From Pseudomonadota bacterium (GTDB lineage: Bacteria; Pseudomonadota; Gammaproteobacteria; Xanthomonadales; Rhodanobacteraceae): 64,000 nucleotides of DNA. This document shows, in pieces, positions 7,686 through 15,896 of this stretch; position 1 is the first letter of the stretch; every line of letters begins with the position of its first letter. The notes under the pieces are model-generated. The model saw nothing but the letters and a program-made list of their open reading frames with translations. It was not told the origin of the DNA and made no database searches. The stretch is from positions 1 through 64,000 of the forward strand of contig JAJYQO010000047.1 in the NCBI GenBank assembly GCA_021794575.1. The letters are read 5' to 3'. A program made the position numbers and the translations under genes.

Positions 7686-8864
7686 ATGAACTTCCTCCGC
7701 ATGACCGACCTCGACCTGCGCGGCAAGCGCGTGCTGATCCGCGAGGATCTCAACGTGCCGATCAAGGACGGCCGCATCGCCTCGGCGCAGCGCCTGGACG
7801 CTGCCCTGCCCACGCTGCGCACGGCGCGTGCGGCCGGCGCGCGCGTGCTGGTGCTTTCGCATCTGGGCCGGCCGCGGGAGGGCGTGTTCGAGGCATCGGA
7901 ATCGCTGGCACCGGTGGCTGCCTGGCTGAGCACGGCATTGGGCCAGCCGGTGCGGCTGGCACGCGAGTATCTCGACGGCATCGAGGCCGCGCCCGGCGAG
8001 GTCGTGCTGCTGGAAAACTGCCGCATGAATGTCGGCGAAGGCAAGGACGATGCCGCACTGGCAGCGAAATACGCCGCGCTGTGCGACGTGTTCGTGATGG
8101 ACGCCTTCGGTACCGCGCACCGCGCGCAAGCTTCGACCCACGGCGTGATCCGGGCCGCGAAGATCGCCTGCGCCGGCCCGCTGCTGGCCGCCGAGCTCGA
8201 CGCGCTGGGCCGCGCGCTGCAACATCCGCAACGGCCACTGCTGGCGATCGTGGCCGGCAGCAAGGTATCGACCAAGCTCACCCTGCTCGAGAATCTGATC
8301 GGCAAGGTGGACCAATTGATCGTCGGCGGTGGTATCGCCAACACCTTTCTGGCCGCGCAGGGCCTGCCGGTGGGCAAGTCGCTGCATGAGCCGGACCTGA
8401 TTCCCGCCGCGTTGCGCGTGCTGGATGCCGCCAGGACGCGCGGCGCCGAGCTGCCGCTGCCGGAGGATGTGGTGGTGGCGCCACGCTTCGCCGCCGACGC
8501 GCCGGCCACGGTGAAGCCGGTGCGCGCGGTCGGCGCGGACGACATGATCCTCGACATCGGTCCCGAGACCGCCGCGCGCTATGCGGCGCTGATCGCCCGG
8601 GCCGGCACGGTGTTGTGGAATGGCCCGGTGGGCGTGTTCGAGTTCGACGCCTTCGGCGGGGGCACCGAAGTGCTGGCACGCGCCATCGCGGCCAGCGCGG
8701 CATTTTCGATCGCCGGCGGCGGCGACACGCTCGCGGCGGTGGACAAGTACGGTATCGCCGAACAAATCGGCTACATCTCCACCGGCGGCGGCGCCTTTCT
8801 CGAGTTTCTGGAAGGCAAGGAACTGCCGGCGGTAGCTGCGCTGCGTCAGCGCGCGGGGGGCTGA
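7686..8864 (+). CDS. pgk: Phosphoglycerate kinase
   Basis: Glycolytic/gluconeogenic enzyme transferring phosphate between 1,3-bisphosphoglycerate and ADP (EC 2.7.2.3). It has 392 residues, the usual bacterial length. The PGK signature [10 protein letters not shown] lies near residue 20. Substrate-binding SHLGRPREG, nucleotide-binding GPVGVFE, and the C-terminal [13 protein letters not shown] loop are all present. ATG 7686 is chosen; a second in-frame Met five codons later (MTDLDLRGK) is possible. It is followed after only 5 bp by a HAD phosphatase and then the rfb genes, so it probably heads one transcript to 12984. Pairing with dTDP-rhamnose genes rather than gap, pyk or fba is unusual. The duplicated leader at 7452-7744 may affect its expression. 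Confidence 0.96.
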   Translation: MNFLRMTDLDLRGKRVLIREDLNVPIKDGRIASAQRLDAALPTLRTARAAGARVLVLSHLGRPREGVFEASESLAPVAAWLSTALGQPVRLAREYLDGIEAAPGEVVLLENCRMNVGEGKDDAALAAKYAALCDVFVMDAFGTAHRAQASTHGVIRAAKIACAGPLLAAELDALGRALQHPQRPLLAIVAGSKVSTKLTLLENLIGKVDQLIVGGGIANTFLAAQGLPVGKSLHEPDLIPAALRVLDAARTRGAELPLPEDVVVAPRFAADAPATVKPVRAVGADDMILDIGPETAARYAALIARAGTVLWNGPVGVFEFDAFGGGTEVLARAIAASAAFSIAGGGDTLAAVDKYGIAEQIGYISTGGGAFLEFLEGKELPAVAALRQRAGG

Positions 8865-8869
8865 GCACG

Positions 8870-9544
8870 ATGCCCCGGCTATGGCTGTTCGATCTCGATG
8901 GCACGCTAGTCGATTCCGCGCCCGGTATCCACGCCAGCATCGATCACGCGCTGGCCACGCTGGGCCGGCCGCCGCTGCCGGTGGCGCGACTGCCGCGCTG
9001 GATCGGCCCGCCGCTGCGGCAGAGCTTCGCCGAGGTCTGCGCCGACGCCGCCGAGGTCGAGCGCGCGGTCGATGCCTACCGCGCGCGTTACGCCGCGCAC
9101 GGCTGGGCCGAACACCGCGTGTATCTCGGCATCCCCGAGCTGTTGCGGCAACTGGCTGCGCAGGGCGCGCGACTGGCGGTGGTCACCAGCAAGGTCGAGC
9201 GCTACGCGCGCCAGATCGTGCAGGCGGCATCCTGGGGCCAGAGCTTCAGCGCCGTGTACGGCGTCGGCGAAACCAGCGCGCACTCCGAAAAGGCCGCACA
9301 GATCGCGCAGGCGTTGCGCGATTTCGCGATTCCCGCGCGCGCCGCGGTGATGGTGGGCGACCGCAGCTACGACATCGAAGGCGCGCATGCCAACGGCGTG
9401 CGCGGCGTCGGCGTGCTGTGGGGTTACGGCGCGCGCGAAGAGCTGGCGGGCGCCGGCGCCGACGCGCTGGCCGCGCGGCCGGCGGACCTGCTTCTGCCGG
9501 CCGCATGCGGCGATAATGCCTCCCTCACCAAGGAATCGGCATGA
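8870..9544 (+). CDS. HAD-superfamily phosphatase (phosphoglycolate-phosphatase-like)
   Basis: A 224-residue haloacid-dehalogenase-fold hydrolase. Motif I is [10 protein letters not shown] near the N-terminus (nucleophile Asp and general acid Asp), motif II the Thr-Ser of [10 protein letters not shown], motif III the Lys of [12 protein letters not shown], and motif [14 protein letters not shown]. The cap insert [10 protein letters not shown] is typical of the Gph/PGMB-like branch. The substrate cannot be named from sequence; phosphoglycolate or a sugar phosphate would fit the neighbours. It starts 5 bp after pgk, and its stop overlaps the ATG of rfbB by 4 nt, so it belongs to the pgk-rfb operon. 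Confidence 0.85.
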   Translation: MPRLWLFDLDGTLVDSAPGIHASIDHALATLGRPPLPVARLPRWIGPPLRQSFAEVCADAAEVERAVDAYRARYAAHGWAEHRVYLGIPELLRQLAAQGARLAVVTSKVERYARQIVQAASWGQSFSAVYGVGETSAHSEKAAQIAQALRDFAIPARAAVMVGDRSYDIEGAHANGVRGVGVLWGYGAREELAGAGADALAARPADLLLPAACGDNASLTKESA

Positions 9545-10605
9545 AGACGACCTGGCTGGTCACCGGCGGTGCCGGTTTCATCGGCGGCAATTTCGTGCTG
9601 GAAGCGTTGCGCGCGCCCGGCACGCGCATCGTCAATCTGGACAAGCTCACCTACGCCGGCAATCTCGACACGCTGGCGGCGCTGCGCGGCAATCCGGATC
9701 ACGTGTTCGTGCGGGGCGACATCGGCGACCGCACGCTGCTGGCGAAGCTGCTGGCCGAACACGCGGTCGACGCGGTGATCAACTTCGCCGCCGAATCGCA
9801 CGTGGACCGCTCGATCGACGGTCCGGCCGCCTTCATCGAGACCAACGTAGTCGGCACCCTGGCCCTGCTGGAGGCCGCGCGCGACCACTGGAAGGCGCTG
9901 CCGCTGGCGCGCCAGGACGGCTTCCGCTTCCTGCACGTGTCCACCGACGAGGTGTACGGCTCGCTGGGTCCGCTGGGCGCGTTCACCGAAACCACGCCGT
10001 ACGCGCCCAACTCGCCCTACTCGGCCTCCAAGGCGGCCTCGGACCATCTGGTACGCGCCTTCCACCACACCTATGGCCTGCCCACGCTGACCACCAACTG
10101 CTCCAACAACTACGGCCCCTACCAGTTCCCGGAAAAACTCATCCCGCTGACCATCCAGAAGGCGCTGCACGGCGAGCCGCTGCCGGTATACGGCGACGGC
10201 CGCAACGTGCGCGATTGGCTGTACGTGGGCGACCACTGCGCGGCCATCCGCCGCGTGCTGGAAGCCGGGCGCGTCGGCGAGACCTACAACGTCGGCGGCA
10301 ACAGCGAGCGCGAGAACATCCAGGTGGTGCGCGCGATCTGCGCGCTGCTGGACGAACGCCGGCCGCTGGCCGACGGCAAACGCCGCGAGACGCTGATCAG
10401 CTTCGTCAAGGACCGCCCCGGCCACGACCGTCGTTACGCCATCGACGCCGGCAAGATCCGCCGCGAGCTGGGCTGGCAACCGGCGTACGATTTCGAGAAC
10501 GGCCTGGCGCACACGGTGGACTGGTATCTCGACCACCAGCCCTGGGTCGCGCGCGTGCTGGACGGCAGCTACCGCCTGCAGCGCCTGGGTGGAGCGGCGG
10601 CATGA
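9541..10605 (+). CDS. rfbB: dTDP-glucose 4,6-dehydratase
   Basis: A 354-residue extended short-chain dehydrogenase, the second step in dTDP-L-rhamnose synthesis (EC 4.2.1.46). The NAD-binding motif [11 protein letters not shown] lies at the N-terminus. Catalytic elements include [10 protein letters not shown] (Asp-Glu acid/base pair in place of the usual Asn) and the YxxxK motif in [10 protein letters not shown]. Substrate-binding [18 protein letters not shown] is also present. Start and stop overlap both neighbours by ATGA, so it is translationally coupled with the HAD phosphatase and rfbA. Rhamnose made here would feed O-antigen, exopolysaccharide or rhamnolipid. Confidence 0.97.
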   Translation: MKTTWLVTGGAGFIGGNFVLEALRAPGTRIVNLDKLTYAGNLDTLAALRGNPDHVFVRGDIGDRTLLAKLLAEHAVDAVINFAAESHVDRSIDGPAAFIETNVVGTLALLEAARDHWKALPLARQDGFRFLHVSTDEVYGSLGPLGAFTETTPYAPNSPYSASKAASDHLVRAFHHTYGLPTLTTNCSNNYGPYQFPEKLIPLTIQKALHGEPLPVYGDGRNVRDWLYVGDHCAAIRRVLEAGRVGETYNVGGNSERENIQVVRAICALLDERRPLADGKRRETLISFVKDRPGHDRRYAIDAGKIRRELGWQPAYDFENGLAHTVDWYLDHQPWVARVLDGSYRLQRLGGAAA

Positions 10606-11495
10606 ACGCGGAAAACCGCAAGGGCATCATCCTGGCCGGCGGCTCCGGCACCCGGCTGTATCCGATCACCCAGGCGATCAGCAAACAACTGCTGCCGGTG
10701 TACGACAAACCGATGATCTACTACCCGTTGGGCACGCTGATGCTGGCCGGCATCCGCGAGGTGCTGATCATCAACACCCCGCACGAGCAGCCGATGTTCC
10801 AGCGCCTGCTGGGCGACGGCAGCCAGTGGGGCATGCGCCTCGAATACGCCGCGCAGCCCTCGCCCGACGGCCTCGCGCAGGCGTACCTGATCGGCCGCGA
10901 GTTCGTCGACGGCAAGCCATCGTGCCTGATCCTGGGCGACAACCTGTTCTACGGTCACGGCTTCACCGAGCAGCTGCGCGCGGCCAGCGAGCGCACGCTG
11001 GGCGCCACCGTGTTCGGCTACTGGGTGCGCGACCCGGAGCGCTACGGCGTGGCCGAGTTCGACGCCGACGGACGCGTGATCGGGCTGGAAGAAAAACCCG
11101 CGCGGCCGCGCTCCAGCTACGCCGTCACCGGCCTGTACTTCTACGACGGCCGCGCCAGCGATTTCGCCGCCGGCCTAACGCCCTCGCCGCGCGGCGAACT
11201 GGAAATCACCGACCTCAACCGCTGCTACCTGCGCGACGGCACGCTGATGCTGGAAAAACTGGGCCGCGGCTATGCCTGGCTGGACACCGGCACGCACGAG
11301 TCGCTGGTACAGGCGTCCAACTACATCGAAACCATCGAGAACCGGCAGGGGCTGAAGGTGTGCTGTCCCGAGGAAATCGCGTTCCTCAACGGCTGGATCG
11401 ACCGCGCGCAACTCGAACGTCTGGCCGCGCCGCTGGCCAAGACCGGTTACGGCCGCTACCTGCTGGCACTGGCCGCGGAAGGCCCGCACGCATGA
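10602..11495 (+). CDS. rfbA: Glucose-1-phosphate thymidylyltransferase
   Basis: A 297-residue nucleotidyltransferase, first step of dTDP-rhamnose synthesis (EC 2.7.7.24). The N-terminal pyrophosphorylase motif [11 protein letters not shown] with [17 protein letters not shown] contains the dTTP-binding and catalytic residues. [11 protein letters not shown] holds the metal-binding Asp, and [20 protein letters not shown] is the sugar-binding region. It is the length of RmlA. ATGA overlaps on both sides place it in the middle of the rfbBACD chain. Confidence 0.97.
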   Translation: MNAENRKGIILAGGSGTRLYPITQAISKQLLPVYDKPMIYYPLGTLMLAGIREVLIINTPHEQPMFQRLLGDGSQWGMRLEYAAQPSPDGLAQAYLIGREFVDGKPSCLILGDNLFYGHGFTEQLRAASERTLGATVFGYWVRDPERYGVAEFDADGRVIGLEEKPARPRSSYAVTGLYFYDGRASDFAAGLTPSPRGELEITDLNRCYLRDGTLMLEKLGRGYAWLDTGTHESLVQASNYIETIENRQGLKVCCPEEIAFLNGWIDRAQLERLAAPLAKTGYGRYLLALAAEGPHA

Positions 11496-12049
11496 GGCGA
11501 ATCGATACCGACCTGCCCGGCGTGTGCATCCTGGAGCCGGATGTGCACGGCGACGGACGCGGCTATTTCTTCGAGAGCTTCCACGCCGGCAAGTTCGACG
11601 CGCTGGGCCTGCAGCCGGTCTTCGTGCAAACCAACGTGTCGCACTCGGCGCGCGGCGTGCTGCGCGGGCTGCACTACCAGTGGCCGCGGCCGCAGGGCAA
11701 GCTGGTCAGCGTACTGTTCGGCGAGGTGTGGGACGTGGCCGTGGACATCCGCCGCGGCTCGCCGACCTTCGGCCGCTGGACGGCGGCGGCGCTGAGCGCG
11801 GAGAACCACCGCCTGTTCTGGATTCCCGAGGGCTACGCCCACGGCTTCTGCGTGCTCAGCGAACACGCCACCTTCATGTACCAGTGCACGGCGCTGTACG
11901 ACGCACAGGCGGACGCCGGCGTGCGCTGGAACGACACCGATCTCGCCATCGCCTGGCCGCTGTCGGTACCGATTCTTTCGGCCAAGGACAGCATCGCGCC
12001 GCGCCTGGCCGAGATCGCGCCCGAGCGCCTGCCGGTGGCCGCGCCGTGA
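11492..12049 (+). CDS. rfbC: dTDP-4-dehydrorhamnose 3,5-epimerase
   Basis: A 185-residue cupin-fold epimerase (EC 5.1.3.13), third step of dTDP-L-rhamnose synthesis. Family features include [30 protein letters not shown] (with the catalytic His of RGLHYQ), [18 protein letters not shown] and [14 protein letters not shown]. It overlaps rfbA by ATGA and rfbD by GTGA. Its order (B, A, C, D) is the common Xanthomonadales one. Confidence 0.96.
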   Translation: MRRIDTDLPGVCILEPDVHGDGRGYFFESFHAGKFDALGLQPVFVQTNVSHSARGVLRGLHYQWPRPQGKLVSVLFGEVWDVAVDIRRGSPTFGRWTAAALSAENHRLFWIPEGYAHGFCVLSEHATFMYQCTALYDAQADAGVRWNDTDLAIAWPLSVPILSAKDSIAPRLAEIAPERLPVAAP

Positions 12050-12984
12050 GAATCCTGCTGCTGGGCGCGGCCGGCCAGGTCGGCTTCGAGCTGATGCGCG
12101 CGCTGGGGCCGCTGGGCGAGGTGGTGCCGGCCACGCGCGCGGGCCTGCTGCCCGGCCAGGTGCCCTGCCGCAAGGCCGATCTGACCGACACCGACGCGGC
12201 GTTGATCGCCCTGCTCGATGCCCTCGCGCCGGCACTGGTCGTCAACGCGGCGGCCTACACCGCCGTCGATCGCGCCGAGGACGAGCCCGCGCTGGCGCGG
12301 CGCATCAACGGCGATGCCGTGGGCACGCTGGGCCGCTGGGCCGCGTCACGCGATGTGCCGGTGATCCACTATTCCACCGACTACGTGTTCGACGGCGCCG
12401 GCCGACGCCCCTGGCGCGAGGATGACGCCACTGCGCCGCTGGGCGTGTATGGCGCCAGCAAGCTCGCGGGCGAGCAGGCGTTGCGCGCCAGCGGCGCGCC
12501 GCACCTGATCCTGCGCACTGCCTGGGTGTACGCCGCGCGCGGACACAACTTCCTGCGCACCATGCTGCGCCTCGCCGCCGAGCGCGACACCTTGCGCGTG
12601 GTCAGCGATCAATTCGGAGCGCCCACGCCGGCGCGCCTGATCGCCAACGCCACCGCCGCGATCGTGGCACGCAGCGCACCGCGCGGTGCGTTCGGGCGCG
12701 ATGTACCGTGGGGCACGTATCACCTCACTGCCGCCGGCCACACCAGTTGGCACGGTTTCGCCACGGCGCTGCTGACGTCGGCGCAGCGCGCCGGACTGAT
12801 CGCGAAATCGCCGCGCGTGGAGGCCATCGCCAGCGCCGACTACCCCACGCGCGCGCGCCGCCCGGCCTGGTCAGTGCTGGACTGCGCGCGCGTGCAGCAG
12901 ACCTTCGCCCTGCGACTGCCGGAATGGGATGTCGCGTTGAACGCGGTGATCGGGGAATTGGCCGGCGGCGGCGCACAGAAGTAG
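12046..12984 (+). CDS. rfbD: dTDP-4-dehydrorhamnose reductase
   Basis: A 312-residue SDR-fold reductase forming dTDP-L-rhamnose (EC 1.1.1.133). The GTG at 12046, overlapping the rfbC stop as GTGA, is preferred because the Rossmann motif LLLGAAGQVGFEL starts four residues later. The catalytic set is visible: Thr of HYSTDYVFDG and YxxxK in YGASKLAGEQ. RTAWVYAARGHNFLRTML is the substrate-binding segment. It is the last gene of the pgk-rfb unit; 144 bp separate it from hprK. No clear terminator was seen after its stop. Confidence 0.95.
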   Translation: MRILLLGAAGQVGFELMRALGPLGEVVPATRAGLLPGQVPCRKADLTDTDAALIALLDALAPALVVNAAAYTAVDRAEDEPALARRINGDAVGTLGRWAASRDVPVIHYSTDYVFDGAGRRPWREDDATAPLGVYGASKLAGEQALRASGAPHLILRTAWVYAARGHNFLRTMLRLAAERDTLRVVSDQFGAPTPARLIANATAAIVARSAPRGAFGRDVPWGTYHLTAAGHTSWHGFATALLTSAQRAGLIAKSPRVEAIASADYPTRARRPAWSVLDCARVQQTFALRLPEWDVALNAVIGELAGGGAQK

Positions 12985-13128
12985 CACGCGATCGCAGGAA
13001 TGTCCGCGCGCCGCGCCGGATGCGGTCCGCCCCGGCGGATGTGGAGGAAAACAGGCGTGTTCCCGCGCGGGATACGCGCATGGCCCCCTGCTGGCAGAAT
13101 GCGCGGGTCACGCGCCGAGCCCCGACGG

Positions 13129-14082
13129 ATGGAACGCATCACCGCCCGCCAGCTATACGAGAAAGTGCAGGAGCGGCTGGCCTTGCGCTGGGTCGCCGGC
13201 GTGCGCGGCGAGGGCCGCATGCTGGAGCCCAACGCCGGGCGCGAGCGGCGGCCTTCGCTGGTCGGGTACCTGAACCTGATCTACCCCAACCGCGTGCAGG
13301 TGGTGGGCAGCGAGGAGCTGGCCTACCTGGACGGCCTGGAAGCGCGCCAGCGCTGGGAAACGCTGCAGCGCATCGTCGCGCAGCGCCCGGTGGCGCTGAT
13401 CGTCACCAAGGACCAGGCCATCCCCGCCGATCTGCGCGAGGCCGCCGAGGACAGCGGCACGCCGCTGTGGATCAGCGCACTGCGCGGCCACGAGATCTAC
13501 ACCTGGCTGCAGTACCACCTGACGCGCGTGCTGGCGCGGGCGCAGACCCTGCACGGCGTGCTGATGGAGATCTATTCGATCGGCGTGCTGGTCAGCGGCG
13601 AGCCCGGCACCGGCAAGAGCGAGCTGGCGCTGGACCTGATCACGCGCGGGCACCGCCTGGTGGCCGACGACGCGCCCGAGTTCAGCCTGATCGCGCCGGA
13701 CGTGATCGACGGCACCTGCCCGGAGCTGCTGCGCGATCTGCTCGAGGTGCGCGGTCTGGGCGTGCTCAACGTGCGCGAGATGTACGGCCACACCGCGGTG
13801 AAGGATTCCAAGTATCTGCGCCTGGTGCTGCATCTGCAGACCTCGGGCGAACACAGCGGCGACCGCGACGGCATGCAGCGCCTGACCGGCGTGCTGGGCC
13901 AGCGCGAGATCCTCGGCGTCAAGATGCCGCAGATCACCATCCCGGTCGCGCCCGGCCGCAACCTGGCGGTGCTGGCCGAGGCGGCGGTGCGCAACCACAT
14001 GCTCAAGAACAAGGGCATCGATCCGGCGCAGACCTTCATCGACCGCCAGGCACACCAGATGCAGAGGCTGCCGCCATGGTGA
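13129..14082 (+). CDS. hprK: HPr kinase/phosphorylase
   Basis: A 317-residue bifunctional enzyme that phosphorylates HPr on Ser46 with ATP (or PPi) and reverses it with inorganic phosphate. ATG 13129 begins MERITARQLYEKVQ, typical of proteobacterial HprK; longer in-frame starts add arginine-rich non-homologous residues. The C-terminal kinase domain has Walker A GEPGTGKSE (~155-163), HRLVADDAPEF with the catalytic Asp, and the HprK signature EVRGLGVLNVREMYG. The target Ser46 is present in HPr at 17517. It overlaps rapZ by 7 nt. The rpoN, hpf and ptsN genes that usually precede hprK are replaced here by the rfb operon. Confidence 0.95.
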   Translation: MERITARQLYEKVQERLALRWVAGVRGEGRMLEPNAGRERRPSLVGYLNLIYPNRVQVVGSEELAYLDGLEARQRWETLQRIVAQRPVALIVTKDQAIPADLREAAEDSGTPLWISALRGHEIYTWLQYHLTRVLARAQTLHGVLMEIYSIGVLVSGEPGTGKSELALDLITRGHRLVADDAPEFSLIAPDVIDGTCPELLRDLLEVRGLGVLNVREMYGHTAVKDSKYLRLVLHLQTSGEHSGDRDGMQRLTGVLGQREILGVKMPQITIPVAPGRNLAVLAEAAVRNHMLKNKGIDPAQTFIDRQAHQMQRLPPW

Positions 14083-14954
14083 CCGATCCGGCCGGCGATG
14101 CCCCGCGCCTGGTGGTGCTGAGCGGTCTGTCCGGCGGCGGCAAGACCGTCGCCCTGCGCACGCTCGAGGACCTCGGCTTCTATTGCGTGGACAACCTGCC
14201 GGCGGCGCTGATCCCGCAACTGGTCGATGCGCTGCTGGCCGGCAGTCACGGGCCGCGCCGCATAGCGGTGGGCATCGACGTGCGCGCGCAGGGCGACGAC
14301 CTGTCGCGCATGCCCGGCGTGCTGGCACAACTGGCGAGCGCCGGCACGCCGGCCGAACTGGTGTTCCTGCACGCGCGCGACGAAGTGCTGATCAAGCGCT
14401 ACTCGGAAACGCGCCGCCGCCATCCGCTGTCCGCGCAGGGGCTGTCGCTGGCCGGCGCCATCGCGCGCGAACGCACGCTGCTGAAGCCGCTGTCGGTGAT
14501 CGCCGAACGCCTGCTCGACACCTCCGACCTCAACGTGCACCAGTTGCGACGGCTGATCGCCACCAGTTACGGCCTGCAGGGCGACGGGCTGACGCTGCTG
14601 TTCGAGTCGTTCGCCTTCCGCCGCGGGTTGCCGCCGGACGCCGATTTCGTGTTCGACGCGCGCTGCCTGCCCAACCCGCACTGGGATCCGGCGCTGCGCC
14701 CGCTGTCCGGTCGCGACGCGCCGGTGCGCGCCTATCTCGAATCGCAACCGCTGGCGCGGCAGTTCCTCGGCGACATGACCGCGCTACTGGAGCGCTGGCT
14801 GCCGCATTTCGTGCAGGAGGACCGCAGCTATGTCACCGTCAGCATCGGCTGCACCGGCGGCCGCCATCGCTCGGTGTATCTGGCCGAACGTCTGACCGAG
14901 CACTTCCGCGAGCGCCACACCCAGGTGCTCACTTTCCACCGTGAGCTGGAATAG
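14076..14954 (+). CDS. rapZ: RNase adapter protein RapZ
   Basis: A 292-residue P-loop protein; in E. coli it binds glucosamine-6-phosphate and directs RNase E to the GlmZ sRNA. The Walker A motif GLSGGGKT (Lys23) and the Walker-B-like DNLPAALIPQLVD are at the N-terminus. The C-terminal region carries the family hallmarks FESFAFRRGLPPDADFVFD, LPNPHWDPALRPLSG and SIGCTGGRHRSVYLAE. It overlaps hprK by 7 nt and precedes the EIIA gene by 3 bp. Whether the GlmZ pathway exists in this organism cannot be judged here; the link to HprK and EIIA suggests a cell-envelope/PTS signalling role. Confidence 0.95.
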   Translation: MVTDPAGDAPRLVVLSGLSGGGKTVALRTLEDLGFYCVDNLPAALIPQLVDALLAGSHGPRRIAVGIDVRAQGDDLSRMPGVLAQLASAGTPAELVFLHARDEVLIKRYSETRRRHPLSAQGLSLAGAIARERTLLKPLSVIAERLLDTSDLNVHQLRRLIATSYGLQGDGLTLLFESFAFRRGLPPDADFVFDARCLPNPHWDPALRPLSGRDAPVRAYLESQPLARQFLGDMTALLERWLPHFVQEDRSYVTVSIGCTGGRHRSVYLAERLTEHFRERHTQVLTFHRELE

Positions 14955-14957
14955 GCG

Positions 14958-15356
14958 ATGACCAGCGGCATCCTTCTGGTCACCCATGTCGGCATTGCCC
15001 ATGCGCTGATGGACGCCGCACGCCATGTGCTTGGCCGGTTGCCGCCCGAACTGGACAGCGTCGAGATCGCCGCCGACGCCGACCCCGAGCAAGCCCTGCG
15101 CGAAGCCGCCGCGCATGCCGCCAGCCTCGACCACGGCGAAGGCGTGCTGGTGCTCTCCGATCTGTACGGCGCCACGCCCTGCAACATCGCCACGCGCCTG
15201 GGCGAACAGAGCGCGCGCCTGCGCTGGGTGGCCGGGCTGAACCTGTCGATGCTGCTGCGCGTGCTCAATTACGCCGACAAGCCGCTGGACGATTTGGCCA
15301 GGATCGCCGTCAGCGGCGGCCATACCGGCATCCGCGCCGATCACGCGGGGCATTGA
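14958..15356 (+). CDS. PTS mannose-family EIIA protein
   Basis: A 132-residue single-domain EIIA of the mannose/fructose class. The phosphorylatable histidine is His10 in LLVTHVGIA, and DLYGATPCNIA is the other family landmark. No EIIB, EIIC or EIID is encoded nearby, so the phosphorelay EI to HPr to this EIIA is likely regulatory. Possible outputs are control of RapZ, HprK or transporters. It follows rapZ after 3 bp and is the last gene before a 540-bp gap rich in repeats. Confidence 0.92.
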   Translation: MTSGILLVTHVGIAHALMDAARHVLGRLPPELDSVEIAADADPEQALREAAAHAASLDHGEGVLVLSDLYGATPCNIATRLGEQSARLRWVAGLNLSMLLRVLNYADKPLDDLARIAVSGGHTGIRADHAGH

Positions 15357-15404
15357 GGCCCGCGGGAGCGGACCGGGATTCGCGCGACCGGCAGACCCCT
15401 CTTC

Positions 15405-15585
15405 TGATGCCATCCCGGACGATGCGCAGTACCAGGCCGGTTCGTCATCCCGGACGGCCTTCTCCTTCTTTTGATGTCATCCCGGACGGCCCGCAGGGCC
15501 GAGCCGGGATCCAGACCGGTGCCCCGCAAGCACCACTGGATCCCCGGTTCGCGCTGCGCACGCCCGGGGATGACGGCATAAAGAA
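15405..15585 (-). repeat. Dispersed repeats in the 540-bp gap after EIIA
   Basis: The 15357-15896 gap holds at least three copies of the TCATCCCGGACGGC-type repeat, in the opposite orientation to those at 6393 and 63311. The best one, 15476-15514, begins GTCATCCCGGACGGCCCGCA and ends AGCCGGGATCCAG. A longer palindromic unit (GGATCCCCGG...CCCGGGGATGAC) follows at about 15539-15570. Such units often lie at transcript ends. Beyond them the gap has only a possible small frame at 15771. Confidence 0.7.
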
Positions 15586-15770
15586 TTCATCCTGCGCGAG
15601 CCGTCCATCGAGGTTCTCGCGGACGGCGCGCGATGCCGGGCCGGGAGCCGGCAGCCGGCGCGGTGGAAACCGGTCGCCATGCGCGCCGCCTGCGCACTGT
15701 GCCGGCCGCGCGCACACCGGATTTCGCGGTGCAGCGCGCCCGCCGCCGCGGCATTGGCTAGCATCGGCGC

Positions 15771-15887
15771 ATGACGACGCGACCCTCCGGCAGCGCCGGC
15801 CGCCGCGGCGCACACGCGTGGTATTCGCCGCCGGCGGACACGCGGTGCGCGGTCATCGCCTGCCGGCGCGCGCGGCATCTGCCCTGA
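15771..15887 (+). CDS. Possible 38-residue small protein, no recognised family
   Basis: An ATG at 15771 opens a 38-codon frame (MTTRPSGSAGRRGAHAWYSP then a Cys/Arg-rich tail) that stops 9 bp before the symporter start; GAGG lies between. A -10-like TAGCAT sits exactly 6 nt upstream of the ATG, matching the leaderless layout seen elsewhere in this window. Symporters of this family are often preceded by a small DUF3311 membrane protein, but this frame has no membrane helix and does not look like one. It may be a coupling leader, a decayed DUF3311 gene or chance. Confidence 0.25.
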   Translation: MTTRPSGSAGRRGAHAWYSPPADTRCAVIACRRARHLP

Positions 15888-15896
15888 GGATCCGCA

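Larger units (their letters stand above)
7452..7744 (+). repeat. Direct duplication of the pgk translation-initiation region (two 76-bp copies)
   Basis: Bases 7452-7527 and 7669-7744 match at 75 of 76 positions, 217 bp apart. Each copy runs from CGACCCGGAAATCGCCC through the ATG and the first ~19 codons of pgk. The single difference (T at 7483, C at 7700) is a synonymous Arg-codon change. The downstream copy continues into the full gene; the upstream copy diverges just after RVLIRE. The near identity points to a recent event. The rest of the 7240-7451 gap, upstream of the first copy, shows only short GC-rich direct repeats. Confidence 0.93.
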
